From: Glandiceps talaboti
Lineage: Eukaryota; Hemichordata; Enteropneusta; Spengelidae
Assembly (NCBI RefSeq): GCF_964340395.1
Contig: NC_135567.1
Location: forward strand, 713,383-777,382
Direction: 5' to 3'
DNA length: 64,000 nucleotides
Part shown: in pieces, positions 36,690 to 49,435 of the stretch
Layout of the letters: each line of letters opens with the position of its first letter
Numbering within the stretch: position 1 is the stretch's first letter
Position numbers and translations under genes: made by a program
Notes under the pieces: model-generated
Databases searched by the model: none
What the model was told of the DNA's origin: nothing
What the model saw: the letters and a program-made list of their open reading frames with translations, nothing else

Positions 36690-37169
36690 ACACACACAGG
36701 ACAACTATAGAGAAAAAAATATACCAACACATAAAGATAACTATTAGATGTACAGTGCATTGTGAAAATTTATTGTAGTATTTGTTTCCATAGAAACACT
36801 GATATCATTGATTGCAATACATGCTGTAGTCTTTCTAATTTTGGATTTGATTTAGTATGTACTATTGTTTTCAAACTATATTATTAGATAGGTTGATAAA
36901 GGTAAAACCTGGACACAATGACAGATTCAGCCACAGAGACAGCTGGATTAGTTTGGGTTTCTTTGATATTGCTAGCATATCCAATCTTTTGTCCAGAGTA
37001 GTCCAACCCTAAATGACACCAATGTTACAAATCATTTGGGTATGACATCACTAATCACCTTAACAGTGAAAGTAAGTAAGTTTGTAGTGAACTTAATGTT
37101 ATCTTCCTATAATTACATCCAGCCATCTGTTCATCCATCCATTCATCCATCTATACAGATATGCACACT

Positions 37170-37170
<1 letters not shown>
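36690..37170. other. Gene-free stretch
   Basis: Nothing recognised apart from a short CATC-rich run near 37125-37152. Confidence 0.45.

Positions 37171-37221
<51 letters not shown>
37171..37221. repeat. (CA)n microsatellite
   Basis: About 25 CA dinucleotides. Confidence 0.95.
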
Positions 37222-37224
<3 letters not shown>

Positions 37225-37788
37225 GCATGCACTCATTATGTAACTTATTTAACTCACCAAAGCTTATGTATATAATCAAAGCTCTAACAGGACAGCATTT
37301 TTTCTAAGTGACAGTGTTTCTGCTACGTTTTTTCCGGTGCGTACGTACGGCCAGACACCCAGTCTTGGTTAAACACGTATTTCTATAAAGATATATATAA
37401 AAAATATAGCCCGAGAAAATCGTATTTTGAGGGACCTGTTCCAACAACATCCAAATTTGTATAATTGAAATTGTAAACTGATATTCTTGGGTACGAACTA
37501 ACTTACTTACGTATCATTTGTACAAGGTACTATTACAGTTGCACACGTACACACCGTTACAGAATGCCTCCTGCAAGGAAAAACCTTTCTAAAAAATCGT
37601 TCGTTCCAACAGCCTATTTTAAACTTACTGTAAAGTCCTTTTAAACTCACTGTATGTATATGTATATATTGTACTTGTGTAAATTGTTTGTAAATTGTGT
37701 TTTGAGCCGAAAGACAAATTTCCACATTCATATACGGATAATAAAGTTATTGTCAGAATTGAATTGAATTGTATTGAATTTAATTGAA
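37222..37788. other. Gene-free stretch
   Basis: No gene is recognised. The last 40 bases repeat GAATTGAATT-like motifs and lead into the following microsatellite. Confidence 0.45.
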
Positions 37789-37793
37789 TTGAA

Positions 37794-38005
<212 letters not shown>

Positions 38006-38149
38006 GAAAAACATTTATACACTGGATGTGTTTACCACTTGATATGATCAGATATAGTGTTGGTCGCGAAGTTGAAATAGCCGCCAAGAGTGTGCCGAGG
38101 ATTGTGGGATATATATAATCAATTTCCGTCATGCAGTCCTGCTTCCGTC

Positions 38150-38720
38150 AAGCAAAAAGAAAGTTTTGTCCTCGCATATTAATGTTTCGTCCCCAAACAT
38201 TAATGTTGCATCCTGTGTTAAGTAAATCTCGTCGATAAGAAAAGGAGATTGTATGGTGACAAATGTTGTTTCTGCTGTCAGAGTATAAGATTGTAATGGA
38301 CTTAAATTCATATTCCGGCTTGACATTTAAATACTTTTTACACAAAGTTAGAGTTTTTTCATGAAAACTTGGTGTACTGCTCTCTAAGGATTAATAGTTT
38401 GCAATGAGGTATTTTAAGTCTTGTTAGAAAACTTTAGAAAAAACGGTTCTAATATTTCAAACATTGCACCAACACAAATTCAACATTTTATCCCGCAACT
38501 TAAATGTTCTCACTCGAAAATAAAGTTTTGGCCACACGAATAAAAATTTTCGTTTCGCAAATTAATTTTCTGCTCTGTAAAAAGAATTTATTTCTCACAG
38601 AAATTGTAGTTTTTTGCTTTGATATTTCTATATTGACCCAAGAAATTAATGTTTTGTCATATGAAATAAAAGTGTTATCCTTTTATTAAATATTTTGCCA
38701 TCAAAAATCAATTATTTGTA
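38150..38720. other. Degenerate periodic AT-rich sequence
   Basis: Motifs such as ATTAATGTTTCGTCC, ATTAATGTTGCATCC, AATAAAGTTTTGGCC, AATTAATTTTCTGCTC and ATTAATGTTTTGTC recur at intervals of roughly 25-30 bp (about 38165-38240 and 38475-38735). This looks like an old, diverged tandem repeat. No coding evidence. Confidence 0.5.
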
Positions 38721-38960
38721 GCACAAATTTAGTTTTCGTCTGTCACCTGTGGGCCGCCATAATCTTATATCTCTAGTGTACGCTGGCTTCAATTTGAATA
38801 AAAATGTGTCTAGTTAAAAATTGTAACTTTTTGCAGTATAGCAAATTAAAAATTCTTTGTGAGGGAAAGTACAAAAGAAGTGCGCACATGCGTTGCGTAT
38901 TTTCCGCTAGTAACGGTAGTCTTGAAAGTCTCCTTCATTTGAAGACAGCAAGTCGCAATA

Positions 38961-39008
38961 ATGTCAGACAGTGAAACTCCTAAAAGAAGACGGAAAAGGT
39001 CGTTCAAC
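38961..39008 (+). CDS. Possible first coding exon, nuclear protein
   Basis: An ATG (context ATAATGT) begins MSDSETPKRRRKRSFN, with a basic cluster KRRRKR like a nuclear localisation signal. A good donor GTGAGG follows at 39009 in phase 0. Unspliced, the frame continues as a Ser/Asp-rich stretch and then hydrophobic AT-rich sequence to 39146, which looks non-coding. No downstream exon is recognised, so this is only a candidate and may be chance. Confidence 0.2.
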
Positions 39009-39149
39009 GTGAGGTCGCCTGCTGCATGCAGTGACTCCGAAGATACGCTCGATCTCATTTACATCTTGATTATTTTGTCATGTTACTTATTTGAGAAGGC
39101 ACCATCCAATTTTTTTTTTATTAAAAGTTGTTGTTTTTTACTTTGAATG

Positions 39150-40757
39150 TGACATCTTTTCGGCAACTACTTTAAAGATATGACATTAGGCCAGAAAAAA
39201 AATGAAAAAGCTGATCAACCTACCCCTATATTTTTTTGGTGATGGGCAATATATCCTCATGCGGGATTCGCATGTCAGTAAAATGCACACTTTGTTTCAA
39301 AATTAAGGAGATTTCTTTCTTTCTGAATAGTACATGTAACAATATACATTTGAGTCTTATCCAATGTGCACTAAAAAGAAATGAGCAAATGTTTACGACC
39401 ATGGGAGTGGGCTGAGAGCCATCAAAAGTCTAAAAGTCTTCAAATTTTTTGCTCTTTATTCGGGATTTTTTGGAACCAAATTAAACGTCAGCAAAAGTCA
39501 TTTACCAAGTGCACAAAATATCTTTCAGCTTTGCCACAACAAAATACACTACCAGATAATATGTAATGCATAGCATAATTGTTTCAATTCTGTTATTTCA
39601 TTGCCATATTCAAGGATTGTAAGACTTTAAATTATGTCTATGGATTGATATTCTATGCCTATAAATGACCTCCTACACTGTCTTATTTTTTTCACCTAGG
39701 AGTTGTCTCCTTCCAATCAGTAGCAATCAAGGTGATAATTGTCTTTCTCCCTAAACAAGATGGATGGTGTCTGGCTAAGTACCTCCCTGTATAGGTTAGA
39801 GCTAATTAAGACATCTCTTTATGCATGTGAAATTCTACATCCTGTGGAAAGTAATCTCGTTCGGAGTATTATTGTAGTTGGCTATCACTGTTATTTTAAT
39901 GCATCATTGTACCATATAATTTTATATCTTCACTGTAGTGTAGATGACAGAAGGGGTGGCTAAAATAATTCTTGAGTTTCATATGGCGGGCTTAACATTT
40001 TTTTTTGAGAAGAGAGGGTGATGAGAGGAGCTACAACATTTGTTTAACCGTGAATTGTGTACATTGCTTAACTGTAGCTATGCAGACAAATTGCATGAGA
40101 TAGTATCAAGATGACTGAATAAGTTCTATCTAAATTCGATCTGAAATATTTTGCTATCATTATATATGGTTTGTTTTATTCTTGTCAAGCATTGTGAAAA
40201 AATGAAATCGACCTACCAACCTAATGTGATGGGTTAGGTTGCCCGTTGACCAGCTTTTTATTTTTTCTAGCCTTACATATGATAATTAATTGCGTATGCT
40301 TAAATATGTATTATGCAAATTATATGCAAATTTATTTAAATTAGCCACTTCTCTGAATTTTAAATGCATGATTACGCCAAGACAAAGTTCTGCCCCCTAG
40401 ACAATTTGGTCAGACTACGGGCCTGTATGCTCAGACGTATTCTTAGATATTCTTGGTGAGAATACAATGTGAATATTACAAAGTGGTTCATCTTCTCATC
40501 GTTAAACGTGATATTGTTACATACATACGTCGACTCAAAATTCTTAGAATATGTTAGCATATGTCTGAACGTTTTCACATGTGAATAATTTATGTCGCAT
40601 TTGGTGTACTGTTTGGGACTCGTCGTCGCAAACCACGACCGTTTTGCATTGCCGTTCTTAACGAGTCGGTCCCTACTGGAAATAATAACTCCGGCTTGCG
40701 AGAATGGTGAGACTGAAAGTGACACTTCTGTGATGCATGTTCTAGGCAGTGATGTAT
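39150..40757. other. Gene-free AT-rich stretch
   Basis: No reading frame, RNA gene or repeat is supported across these 1.6 kb. Confidence 0.45.
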
Positions 40758-43623
40758 TATGGCGTAGAATGCCTGCCAATATTCGAAAATACAATACTGC
40801 AATGACTATATGCAATACTGCAATGACTATATGCAATACTGCAATGACTATATGCAATACTACAATGACTATATGCAATACTGCAATGACTATATGCGAT
40901 ATGACTACATGAGATGACTATATGCGATATGACTACATGAGGTGACTACATGCGATATGACTACATGCGATGTGACTACATGAGATGACTACATGCGATA
41001 TGACTACATGAGATGACTACATGCGATGTGACTACATGAGATGACTACATGCGATATGACTACATGAGATGACTACATGCTACATGAGATGACTATATGC
41101 AATACTGCGATGATGACATGATATGCGGCGATTTTGTAATGACGTTATGCCATTCGTAGATTATTCAATACGCATAATACGAGTATTAATATGAAACAGG
41201 CTAGGGAGTACTCCTCAGCATGTTGCACGTGGTAAGAGGTGGACCATTTGATATCCTGGGGGGGGGAGGGCTTGGAAGATTTTGGGGGAAAAAAGATGCC
41301 AAATGGATTTGCTTGAAAAAAAAATCCGGATATGAGAGGGTTGTGGAAAAAAAAGATGGACCACTGCTGCTAGAAAAAAAATGTCTTGGCAGGGAAATGA
41401 TGCACAGGTTCGAGTATACTGTTCAAATTGCTCGTACCTCTCCAACCAGGACACTTGTCAAATCATGACAAACAGTTTCAAACACATGTCAGGGACCAGT
41501 CAGTTTCGTTAGCCTGTGGTACATATAATATTTGTTCTTGTCTCTGTTTCTTTCATAAATGGTTTAAATATTACTTCATGTAAGGGTTCAAACATAACTA
41601 TACATAAAAAATATACATATAATACATGTATTACCTAGCTACCACACTAGTTACAGAAAATGCCATGTAAGTGTTTGGCTGTTTCACAATCAGTGCTTCA
41701 CTTATCTTACACTTTGGGGCAAAAGTGAACTTGAAGGTTTTGTAATGGTAACCTTCATACTATTGGATAGTTTATAAAAGAACTTAATCTAAATTGTTCT
41801 AGTCTCTTCAGTATGAATTTGTCAAAAGGGATGCTATACTTCCTATTTCAGACACTACATGTATCGACACCACAACTCAAATTCAAGTTTCTATTGTACA
41901 CTAGGTATGACCTCCTAAAGTGCTCTAACACATCAGTAACTTTACTATAAATGCAATATCAATGACCCTATACCAATGTTACAGGCCCACTTTTATAACA
42001 TGGAAAACTTATGTAAAAAGTTATATTTACTTTAGCTTTTCGATGTTTGGCAATATATATCTCAGAGGCTATGAATAACCTAAAAATCGCCTAAATAGAA
42101 ACAAAAAACTGCAGATCTGGCGGGGGGGGGGGGGCTTGGACTCCATCACCCCAGAGGCCACTCATTCGTTAAACCAACAATAAGATTCACCAAAATTGGT
42201 AAAACAAAAACTTGAAAAGCTTCAAAGTTCTTCCCTCCACCTCTTACTGTCAAGATGCTATGAAATTTTATTTCAAAAATGTTTCAACCATGTGTAGTTG
42301 CTTTTTTTACATGTTAGAGGTGTCTTGTAAAGCTTGCAAATTATTGTCTGAAAGTGTCTGTGAATAGCCTAAACATTGCTTGAGAAGTAAAAAACCTCGA
42401 GGGCTTCTAGGGGGACCCCCGAGAACCCCCCGTAAGAGGTAGACATGTTCCAGTCTCAAATCAAAGTTCTTTCCTCCAACTCTTACTGTCAAGATGCTAT
42501 GAAACTTTATTTCAAAAATGTTTCAACCTCACAGAGTTGCTTTTTACATGTTAGAGCTGTCTTGTAAAATTTGTAAATTATTGTCTGAAAGTGTCTGTGA
42601 ATAGCCTAAACATTGCCTTTAGAAGTAAAAATCATCCAGGCCGTTTTCTAGGGGGAGATCGGCTAGAACCCCCCCCCCCCATTCACAGACACTCGCACAA
42701 GAGGTGGACATATCCCAGTCTCAAAGCTCTTCCCTCTACAACTTACTGTCAGATGCTATGAAACTTTATTCAGGGGGGGGGGGGGGGGTCAGTGACTTTT
42801 TGTCGGCCCAATGGAAAAAAAACACTTACACCCCCCCCCCCATCCCCCAATCTGGAGAAACTGACCGGTCTATCTGAATGTTTGAGCTCACCAATCAAGT
42901 TTCCGATTTGTATTTTCAGTGTGTCACCATACCATGGCATGCTTATTTAATTGAAAATCAAACATGTATGAAATATGTAGTTTTTTAAATATAATATGTG
43001 TGTGATAGAACAGCATCTTTTTACTCTCTCTATTACCGTGTGCCAAAACCAAACAGAAAATTGTGGCAACAAATGTAAGTGTTCAACATTGACGTAAAAA
43101 AAAATCCGGATATCTCAAAGAAGCAAAGAAAAAAGTTGCCAGCATAGGCGAAGGAGAAAAAAATAATTCTCAGGCAAGCAGGTGGGAAAAAAAATAATGA
43201 CTCTCCACCAATCTTCAAAGCCCCCCAGGATATCGAATGGTCTACCCCTTATGCATATTGAATAATCTACGAATGGCATAACGTCATTACAAAATCGCCG
43301 CATATCATGTCATCATCTCGCATCGCAGTATTGCATGTAGTCATCTAATGTAGTCATCTCATGTAGTCACATCGCATGTAGTCACCTCATGTAGTCATAT
43401 CGTATGTAATCATCTCATGTAGTCCTATCGCATGTAGTCATCTCATGTAGTCATATCGCACGTAGTCATCTCATGTAGTCATATCGCATGTAGTCACCTC
43501 ATGTAGTCACATCGCATGTAGTCACCTCATGTAGTCATATCGCATGTAGTCACCTCATGTAGTCATATCGCATGTAGTCACCTCATGTAGTCATATCGCA
43601 TGTAGTCATCTCATGTAGTCATG
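40758..43623. mobile_element. Foldback element FB2 with tandem-repeat arms
   Basis: The left arm starts TATGGCGTAGAATGCCTGCC, continues with four to five 21 bp units (CAATACTGCAATGACTATAT plus G), then ATGACTACATGCGATATGAC-type units to about 41110, then a unique inner arm with ATATGCGGCGATTTTGTAAT. The right arm repeats the inner arm inverted (43240-43310) and then the tandem units inverted to about 43623. The right terminal sequence with GGCAGGCATTC is missing. Between the arms lie about 2 kb matching FB1 and FB3, with G/C runs and no convincing protein. This is the architecture of foldback transposons (sea urchin TU, Drosophila FB). Confidence 0.88.
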
Positions 43624-44024
43624 TGTGTCATTTAGATTTATTGTCATGTGTGCATCATTCGCCTTGTGTGTGCGTCATTTATAGTCACGAGCACAGGGCA
43701 CGTATTATTGCTTAGATTGCCGCCCTGGATCGCCGTTTTCTTAGGAAAATATCGTACGAATCCTGCTGCTACAAATGTGTCAATCTCTAAAGTAGCGGAA
43801 ATGTTTTTTCCTTACTTACAGGTAGGAATATATAGTCAAAAGGTTGTTATATCTAGTCTGTAGACCAGGAAAACAACAATCTAAGAAATATTACACGCCC
43901 CTGTGGTCATACGTGCATTACTTGCCTTATGTGTGTCATTTATTTCCATACGCTAGTCATTTGCCATAAGATGTGTGTCATTTGCTCTTACGCATACATA
44001 ATTAATTTTGTGTGTCACTTACGT
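43624..44024. other. Degenerate TGTGTCATTT repeats
   Basis: TGTGTCATTT or a close variant occurs at about 43623, 43668, 43930, 43974 and 44010, interrupted by about 230 bp of unrelated sequence (43680-43905). It adjoins the truncated right arm of FB2 and the left target duplication of the next MITE. Confidence 0.5.
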
Positions 44025-44121
44025 TAGACTGTAAGATACGTCCTGACGTTCCGCCCTCACCGGCGTGGGAGGGGTTGGCTGAAGTGTGAGGGCGCCCCAT
44101 CACGGCGTACCTTACAGACTA
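44025..44121. mobile_element. 97 bp MITE with 9 bp TSD
   Basis: The termini are TAGACTGTAAGATACG and the complement of CGTACCTTACAGACTA, so an imperfect inverted repeat runs through most of the element (CCGCCCTCAC pairs with GTGAGGGCG). The direct repeat CACTTACGT flanks it (44016-44024 and 44122-44130). The outer eight bases TAGACTGT are shared with the MITE at 32074-32324. Confidence 0.9.
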
Positions 44122-44169
44122 CACTTACGTTCATCATCATCACACATCATGATCAAATGTAGACGAATA

Positions 44170-45270
44170 ATAAAAAGTAGGTACCCTAGAGAAGACACTT
44201 AACACTCTAAGCCGTCAGATGTAGGTGATGTACACTTGATATCTTGTAGATGTAATAGAAATTGCCTTGAATGACAGCCACAAAAGCCAGACGATAGTAC
44301 TTTCAGTTGGTCATTATATGTATAGACTATTTATAGAACTTATGGTATATTTTATTTCATTTATTTCATTCATCTAGATTAACTGGTATATACCGAGTAC
44401 CGTTATGATATGGCAAGTCGGGCAAAAAAGTCCCCTGAACGTTAGATCCTTGATATTTTTATTGTCCATTCCTAATCCCAATGATATGATGTACAGGGTT
44501 GGTAGAACTTCACTGAGCTCTGTTGAAATGTGGCGCATGAAATATTGAATCTAACGTCCATATTATCTAGTCAATGCTAGGGGTATCATTGCTGCCAAGC
44601 AATTCTTTGTCGCTTCCTTTGAGTTGCCATACATACCCTTTTATATACAATAGGCCACAGTTTTTCCTTTATTTTTATTTATTACTTTTATTTATTTTTT
44701 ATTTTTTTTTTTTGGGGGGGGGGCAAGTTTAATACACACACTCACAATGCTTGACAGCCAATAGTGAGGAGTTATGAGGGTATGGTGCCATTATAACTCT
44801 CAAACATGAAAACCTATAGTTTGTGTTGGTGTTGGTGTAAAAATAACTTGCATATGACACAGGGCGAACATGACGAATGCAGGTGGAGAAGCGGGAAGGA
44901 TGGCGAATGCAGATGAAGACGCAGCGAAGATGATGAATGCAAACGGAGACGTGGTGAAATTGGTGACAGTGGTGGAAGTGCAAAATTTGTGTCTGTGGAT
45001 GTTAAGTATGAGAGAAAGTCCATAGCCAGGCAAGTGAAAATAATCCAAACTACCGACCCTCTGACCTAACCTAACCTGAGGACAACCCAAAATGAGAAGA
45101 AAAAGAAAAAAGATGAACCGTTTGTGTATATGTAATATGTGGTCATGCGTAGTGATGGCAAAAAAGGACCGAGGCGTGAGGTAGTTGATGGCGATGATGA
45201 TGAAAATACAGGTAGTATTTGAAATGTGTAGGTTGGAGAGGGGGTTATAAGAACAACAGTCACTCATTCA
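44170..45270. repeat. Duplicated segment, copy 1
   Basis: Matches 47370-48490 in the same orientation, with gaps. Shared blocks include GATGTACACTTGATAT and TGCCTTGAA (44227-44272 versus 47406-47455), ATTATCTAGTCAATGCTAGG (44562 versus 47741), GGGGGGG followed by a CATAC-rich stretch (44714 versus 47834), and AATATGTGGTCATG (45132 versus 48329). No intact gene; the minus-strand frames of up to 155 codons rich in His, Ser and Pro are not conserved in copy 2. Confidence 0.75.
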
Positions 45271-45582
45271 TTCATTCATACTTAGAAAAGTAAAAGCATT
45301 TTAATTTCACAAGATTTTGATAATCATTTTCTTTGGCCTTTGTAACCATCTATTGTTTTGTTACAGTTCCATGCTAATGTTATAAAAAAATAGTATAAAA
45401 ATTAAAATTACTGAAAATGTAATATGTAAAATTAACTATATATGCAGTGTGCGTGAACAAAAAGAGTGTTTCCTGTCAACAGATGGGCAGGACATTGTGT
45501 TTTTATATTTGTCAGGGGGGGGGGATTGTTTTGTGGATGAATTGCAGGGGGGGGGGGTCACTATTTTTAAGTACAACATGAA

Positions 45583-46817
45583 CGGTTGCTAGTATTCAAT
45601 TCCCACATTTCTTGCAATAGTGCTATTTAATACCGGGTGCTAGTATTCAATTCCCACATTTCTTGCAATAGTGCTATTTAATACCGGGTGCTAGTATTCA
45701 ATTCCCACATTTCTTGCAATAGTGCTATTTAATACCGGGTGCTAGTATTCAATTCCTACATTTCTTGCAATAGTGCTATTTAATATCGGGTGCTAGTATT
45801 CAATTCCCACATGTCTTGCAATAGTGCTATTTAATACCGGGTGCTAGTATTCAATTCCTACATTTCTTGCAATAGTGCTATTTAATATCGGGTGCTATTA
45901 TTCAATTCCCACATGTCTTGCAATAGTGCTATTTAATACCGGGTGCTATTATTCAATTCCCACATTTCTTGCAATAGTGCTATTTAATACCAGGTGCTAT
46001 TATTCAATTCCCACATTTCTTGCAATAGTGCTATTTAATACCGGGTGCTAGTATTCAATTCCTACATGTCTTGCAATAGTGCTATTTAATACCAGGTGCT
46101 ATTATTCAATTCCCACATTTCTGGCAATAGTGCTATTTAATACCTGTTGCTAGTATTCAATTCCCACATTTCTTGCAATAGTGCTATTTAATACCGGTTG
46201 CTAGTATTCAATTCCCACATTTCTTGCAATAGTGCTATTTAATACCGGTTGCTAGTATTCAATTCCCACATTTCTTGCAATAGTGCTATTTAATACCGGG
46301 TGCTAGTATTCAATTCCCACATTTCTTGCAATAGTGCTATTTAATACAGGGTGCTAGTATTCAATTCCCACATTTCTTGCAATAGTGCTATTTAATATCG
46401 GGTGCTAGTATTCAATTCCCACATTTCTTGCAATAGTGCTATTTAATACCGGTTGCTAGTATTCAATTCCCACATTTCTTGCAATAGTGCTATTTAATAC
46501 CGGTTGCTAGTATTCAATTCCCACATTTCTTGCAATAGTGCTATTTAATACCAGGTGCTGGTATTCAATTCCCACATTTCTTGCAATAGTGCTATTTAAT
46601 ACCGGTTGCTAGTATTCAATTCCCACATTTCTTGCAATAGTGCTATTTAATACCGGTTGCTAGTATTCAATTCCCACATGTCTTGCAATAGTGCTATTTA
46701 ATACCGAGTGCTAGTATTCAATTCCCACATGTCTTGCAATAGTGCTATTTAATAATGGATGCTAGTATTCAATTCCCACATTTCTTGCAATAGTGCTATT
46801 TAATACCGGGTGCTATT
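45583..46817. repeat. 51 bp minisatellite, about 24 copies
   Basis: The unit GTGCTAGTATTCAATTCCCA, CATTTCTTGCAATAGTGCTA, TTTAATACCGG repeats every 51 bp with few substitutions (ACCGGG, ACCGGT, ATCGGG; CTAGT or CTATT). Just before it (45465-45585) is an inverted match to 33680-33800, so the array begins at the edge of a TIR-element fragment. Confidence 0.96.
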
Positions 46818-47369
46818 ATTGAAGTGTAATAGTGACCCACTTTGAGTGTTATATTATCCATATCCATATTATTGATAATGGTCTTTCTGAGACCTCGACC
46901 TTTGACCTCGACCTGTATCTTCAAGGTCAAATAGCCAAACATTAATCATAGTGCACAGTATACAGCAGAGATGCATAGACCAATTTCAACCAAGCCTGGC
47001 ACAAATGTCAAACTTCACATTTTGTGCACAAGCTCAGTCTGGTAGCTTAATACATAGAAACCTAAATTAAATGACTTAATACCCATTTTATTTATAATGA
47101 GCTTTGAGACCTTGTCATTGCTTTGTTTTGTGACCTTTGCAATGATGACAAAATATTGGCCATATTTGTCATAAAAAATTCTGAATTTGACTTGGCTAGT
47201 AAGTTGAAATATTGAAGACTGTCTTTGATGAAGACTTGATGAAAATTTATCAGTTTATGAACAACTTTCAGATGAATATTTGAGGCTACATCACTTTTCA
47301 TCTGTGTTCATGACAGCACAGATCAATTGTACCGTAGATGAACAGCAAAGATAAGTAAAGAACTTCTAG
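46818..47369. other. Gene-free stretch
   Basis: No gene. Contains the run GACCTCGACCTTTGACCTCG at about 46893, similar in style to TGACTTTGACCTTAATATTC at 27342 and CAAGCCTGGCACAAATGTC at 46992 (compare 25362 and 50763), which suggests scattered old repeats. Confidence 0.45.
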
Positions 47370-48490
47370 ATGACGCTTACCATTCATAGCTTTTAGGTGT
47401 AAGTGATGTATACTTGATATTCTGTAGACGTACCATATAATAGATATTGCCTTGAAATACACAGCCATGGATACACTAAAGACGACAGTACCTTAAATTC
47501 ACTCAGTCATTAGTAGCATTTTTATGCCAACAATTATTTAGACTGAGAATGTAGTCATACTCGTATGGTAATTCTGGCTATATGGTCCCCTGGATTTGAG
47601 AGTTTAATTTGAATGTTTGTAGTGAAATTGACCAACCCACCCACTGATAAAAAGAGGATTAAATGTTTGATAGCTCTCTACTGAGCTCTGTATGCAGTTG
47701 AATTTAGGCCGCATTGAAAATTGATTACTCTAAAATCCATATTATCTAGTCAATGCTAGGGGTGTCATCGCTGCCAAGCAATTCTTTGTTGCCAATTTGA
47801 ATCACCATACAAGGAATACTTTTTGTTTTTTTTGGGGGGGAGAGGGTTAACATACATGCACATACTTGACTGCGAATATGAAGAGTTATAATGGAATGTG
47901 CCATTATAACTCTAAACCATACAAACATACATACAGAAAGTTAAAATGAATGGGGGACTTTATTGTATTGTTGTAATGAATATGACGCACAACGGTGATG
48001 GCAAATAAAGATGGCGACACGGCAGTAATAGAGATGGCGGCGACACGGCGGAGGTTTATGAGGTTTATGTGTGTTGGTATGAGAGATTAAGGCCATAGAC
48101 AGCAAGTGAAAAATATGTAAAACCTACAAAGGACTAACCAACGAACCATTGCCAACCAACCAACCAACCGACCAACCGACCAACCAACCAACCAACGCCA
48201 ACCAACCAAACAACAAAGTAATCAACCCTAGAGACCCACCTAGTCAGAGAAAACCAAAATCCACAAGAAACCAGACATACGGAAAGGGATAACAAAAATC
48301 GAGGAGTGCTGTTTGTGTATGTCAATATGTAATATATGATCACGTGTAGCGAAGACAGCGGACTGAAACGCGAGGTAGATGATGGCGCTGATATGACGAT
48401 TGGTGCCGGAGACGCAAAAATGATAGTGTATTTGATGTACGTATGTTGGAAGGGGTGAGGTGGGATAGTTAAAAGAGCAATCACTCATGC
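47370..48490. repeat. Duplicated segment, copy 2
   Basis: The diverged partner of 44170-45270. It contains its own (CCAA)n expansion near 48145-48205 that copy 1 lacks, and it lacks the MITE that lies just left of copy 1. Confidence 0.75.
48145..48205. repeat. (CCAA)n microsatellite
   Basis: About 13 CCAA or CCGA tetranucleotides within copy 2 of the duplicated segment. Confidence 0.9.
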
Positions 48491-49435
48491 AGCCATACAA
48501 ACTAAAAAAAACTCAAAAAACTTACTTGGTGCTGATATCTGAAACTGTTTTTCTGTTCTTCTAAACTCCTCCAAAAGTTCTACTAATAAAATAACTTAAA
48601 TATACATTTCAATACATAAATTACATTTTAATAGATATACATAAATGCAAAATACACATCAGTGTCGTAATAATCAAATACATCGATCAGTCTTGGGTCT
48701 TCTTATCACCACAGGCTAAAAGAAAGAAATTTAAGAAATAGTATAAGAATTGAAGTATTCACTCACAATGCAATTATATTATTTTCTAAATTTATTTTAT
48801 ATTGCAGACATGACAATCAAATAGAAATAAAGTTTCTAAATCTAACTTTCAATGTATAAACATATTAAATATTAAAAAGAAAGTTTTTTGACTCACATTT
48901 TCCATCATTTGTCCATCTTTGTCGAGCCTGGCTTCCTGAAAATAAACTTGCATGGAAATTGTATTAATACAGTTTGGTTAATATATTGTGTTTTATTTAA
49001 TAAAATAATGAAAAAATACATTCAATATAAATTACATTTACCAAAGTGCTCCCATATGGTTGATATTAAATTTTCAAGGTTATAATTTGTAGACAATATT
49101 TTTTTATGAAATGGGGTGAAAGGAAGAAATCAAATCTTGACGAAGGTAAACTTGCCCAGGTTTGGGAAACCACTATAAAGAAAGAACTGTGTGTATAAAT
49201 TTGCAAACACAGTATAATTAATTGATTTTTTATTGTTCTACTGTTTCTCCCTGAAAAATCGACCCCAATGGTTAGAAAAGCCAATGAGAATAAGTCAAGC
49301 AAAAACATTTTTATACTATTAAATTGATTATGAAATAATAACTGACTAAAGTTGCATAAAGTGGGTAGAATTTGTATGTGTTATCAAAATGTGTATTTTT
49401 GTCCTATCTCAGAGAATTAAATTTTTTTTGCAGAA
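48491..49435. other. Gene-free AT-rich stretch
   Basis: No gene, RNA or repeat recognised. Confidence 0.45.

Noticed and set aside
44800-45267. 155-codon minus-strand frame rich in His, Ser and Phe
   Set aside because: The frame is not maintained in the duplicate copy at 47370-48490 and no domain is visible.
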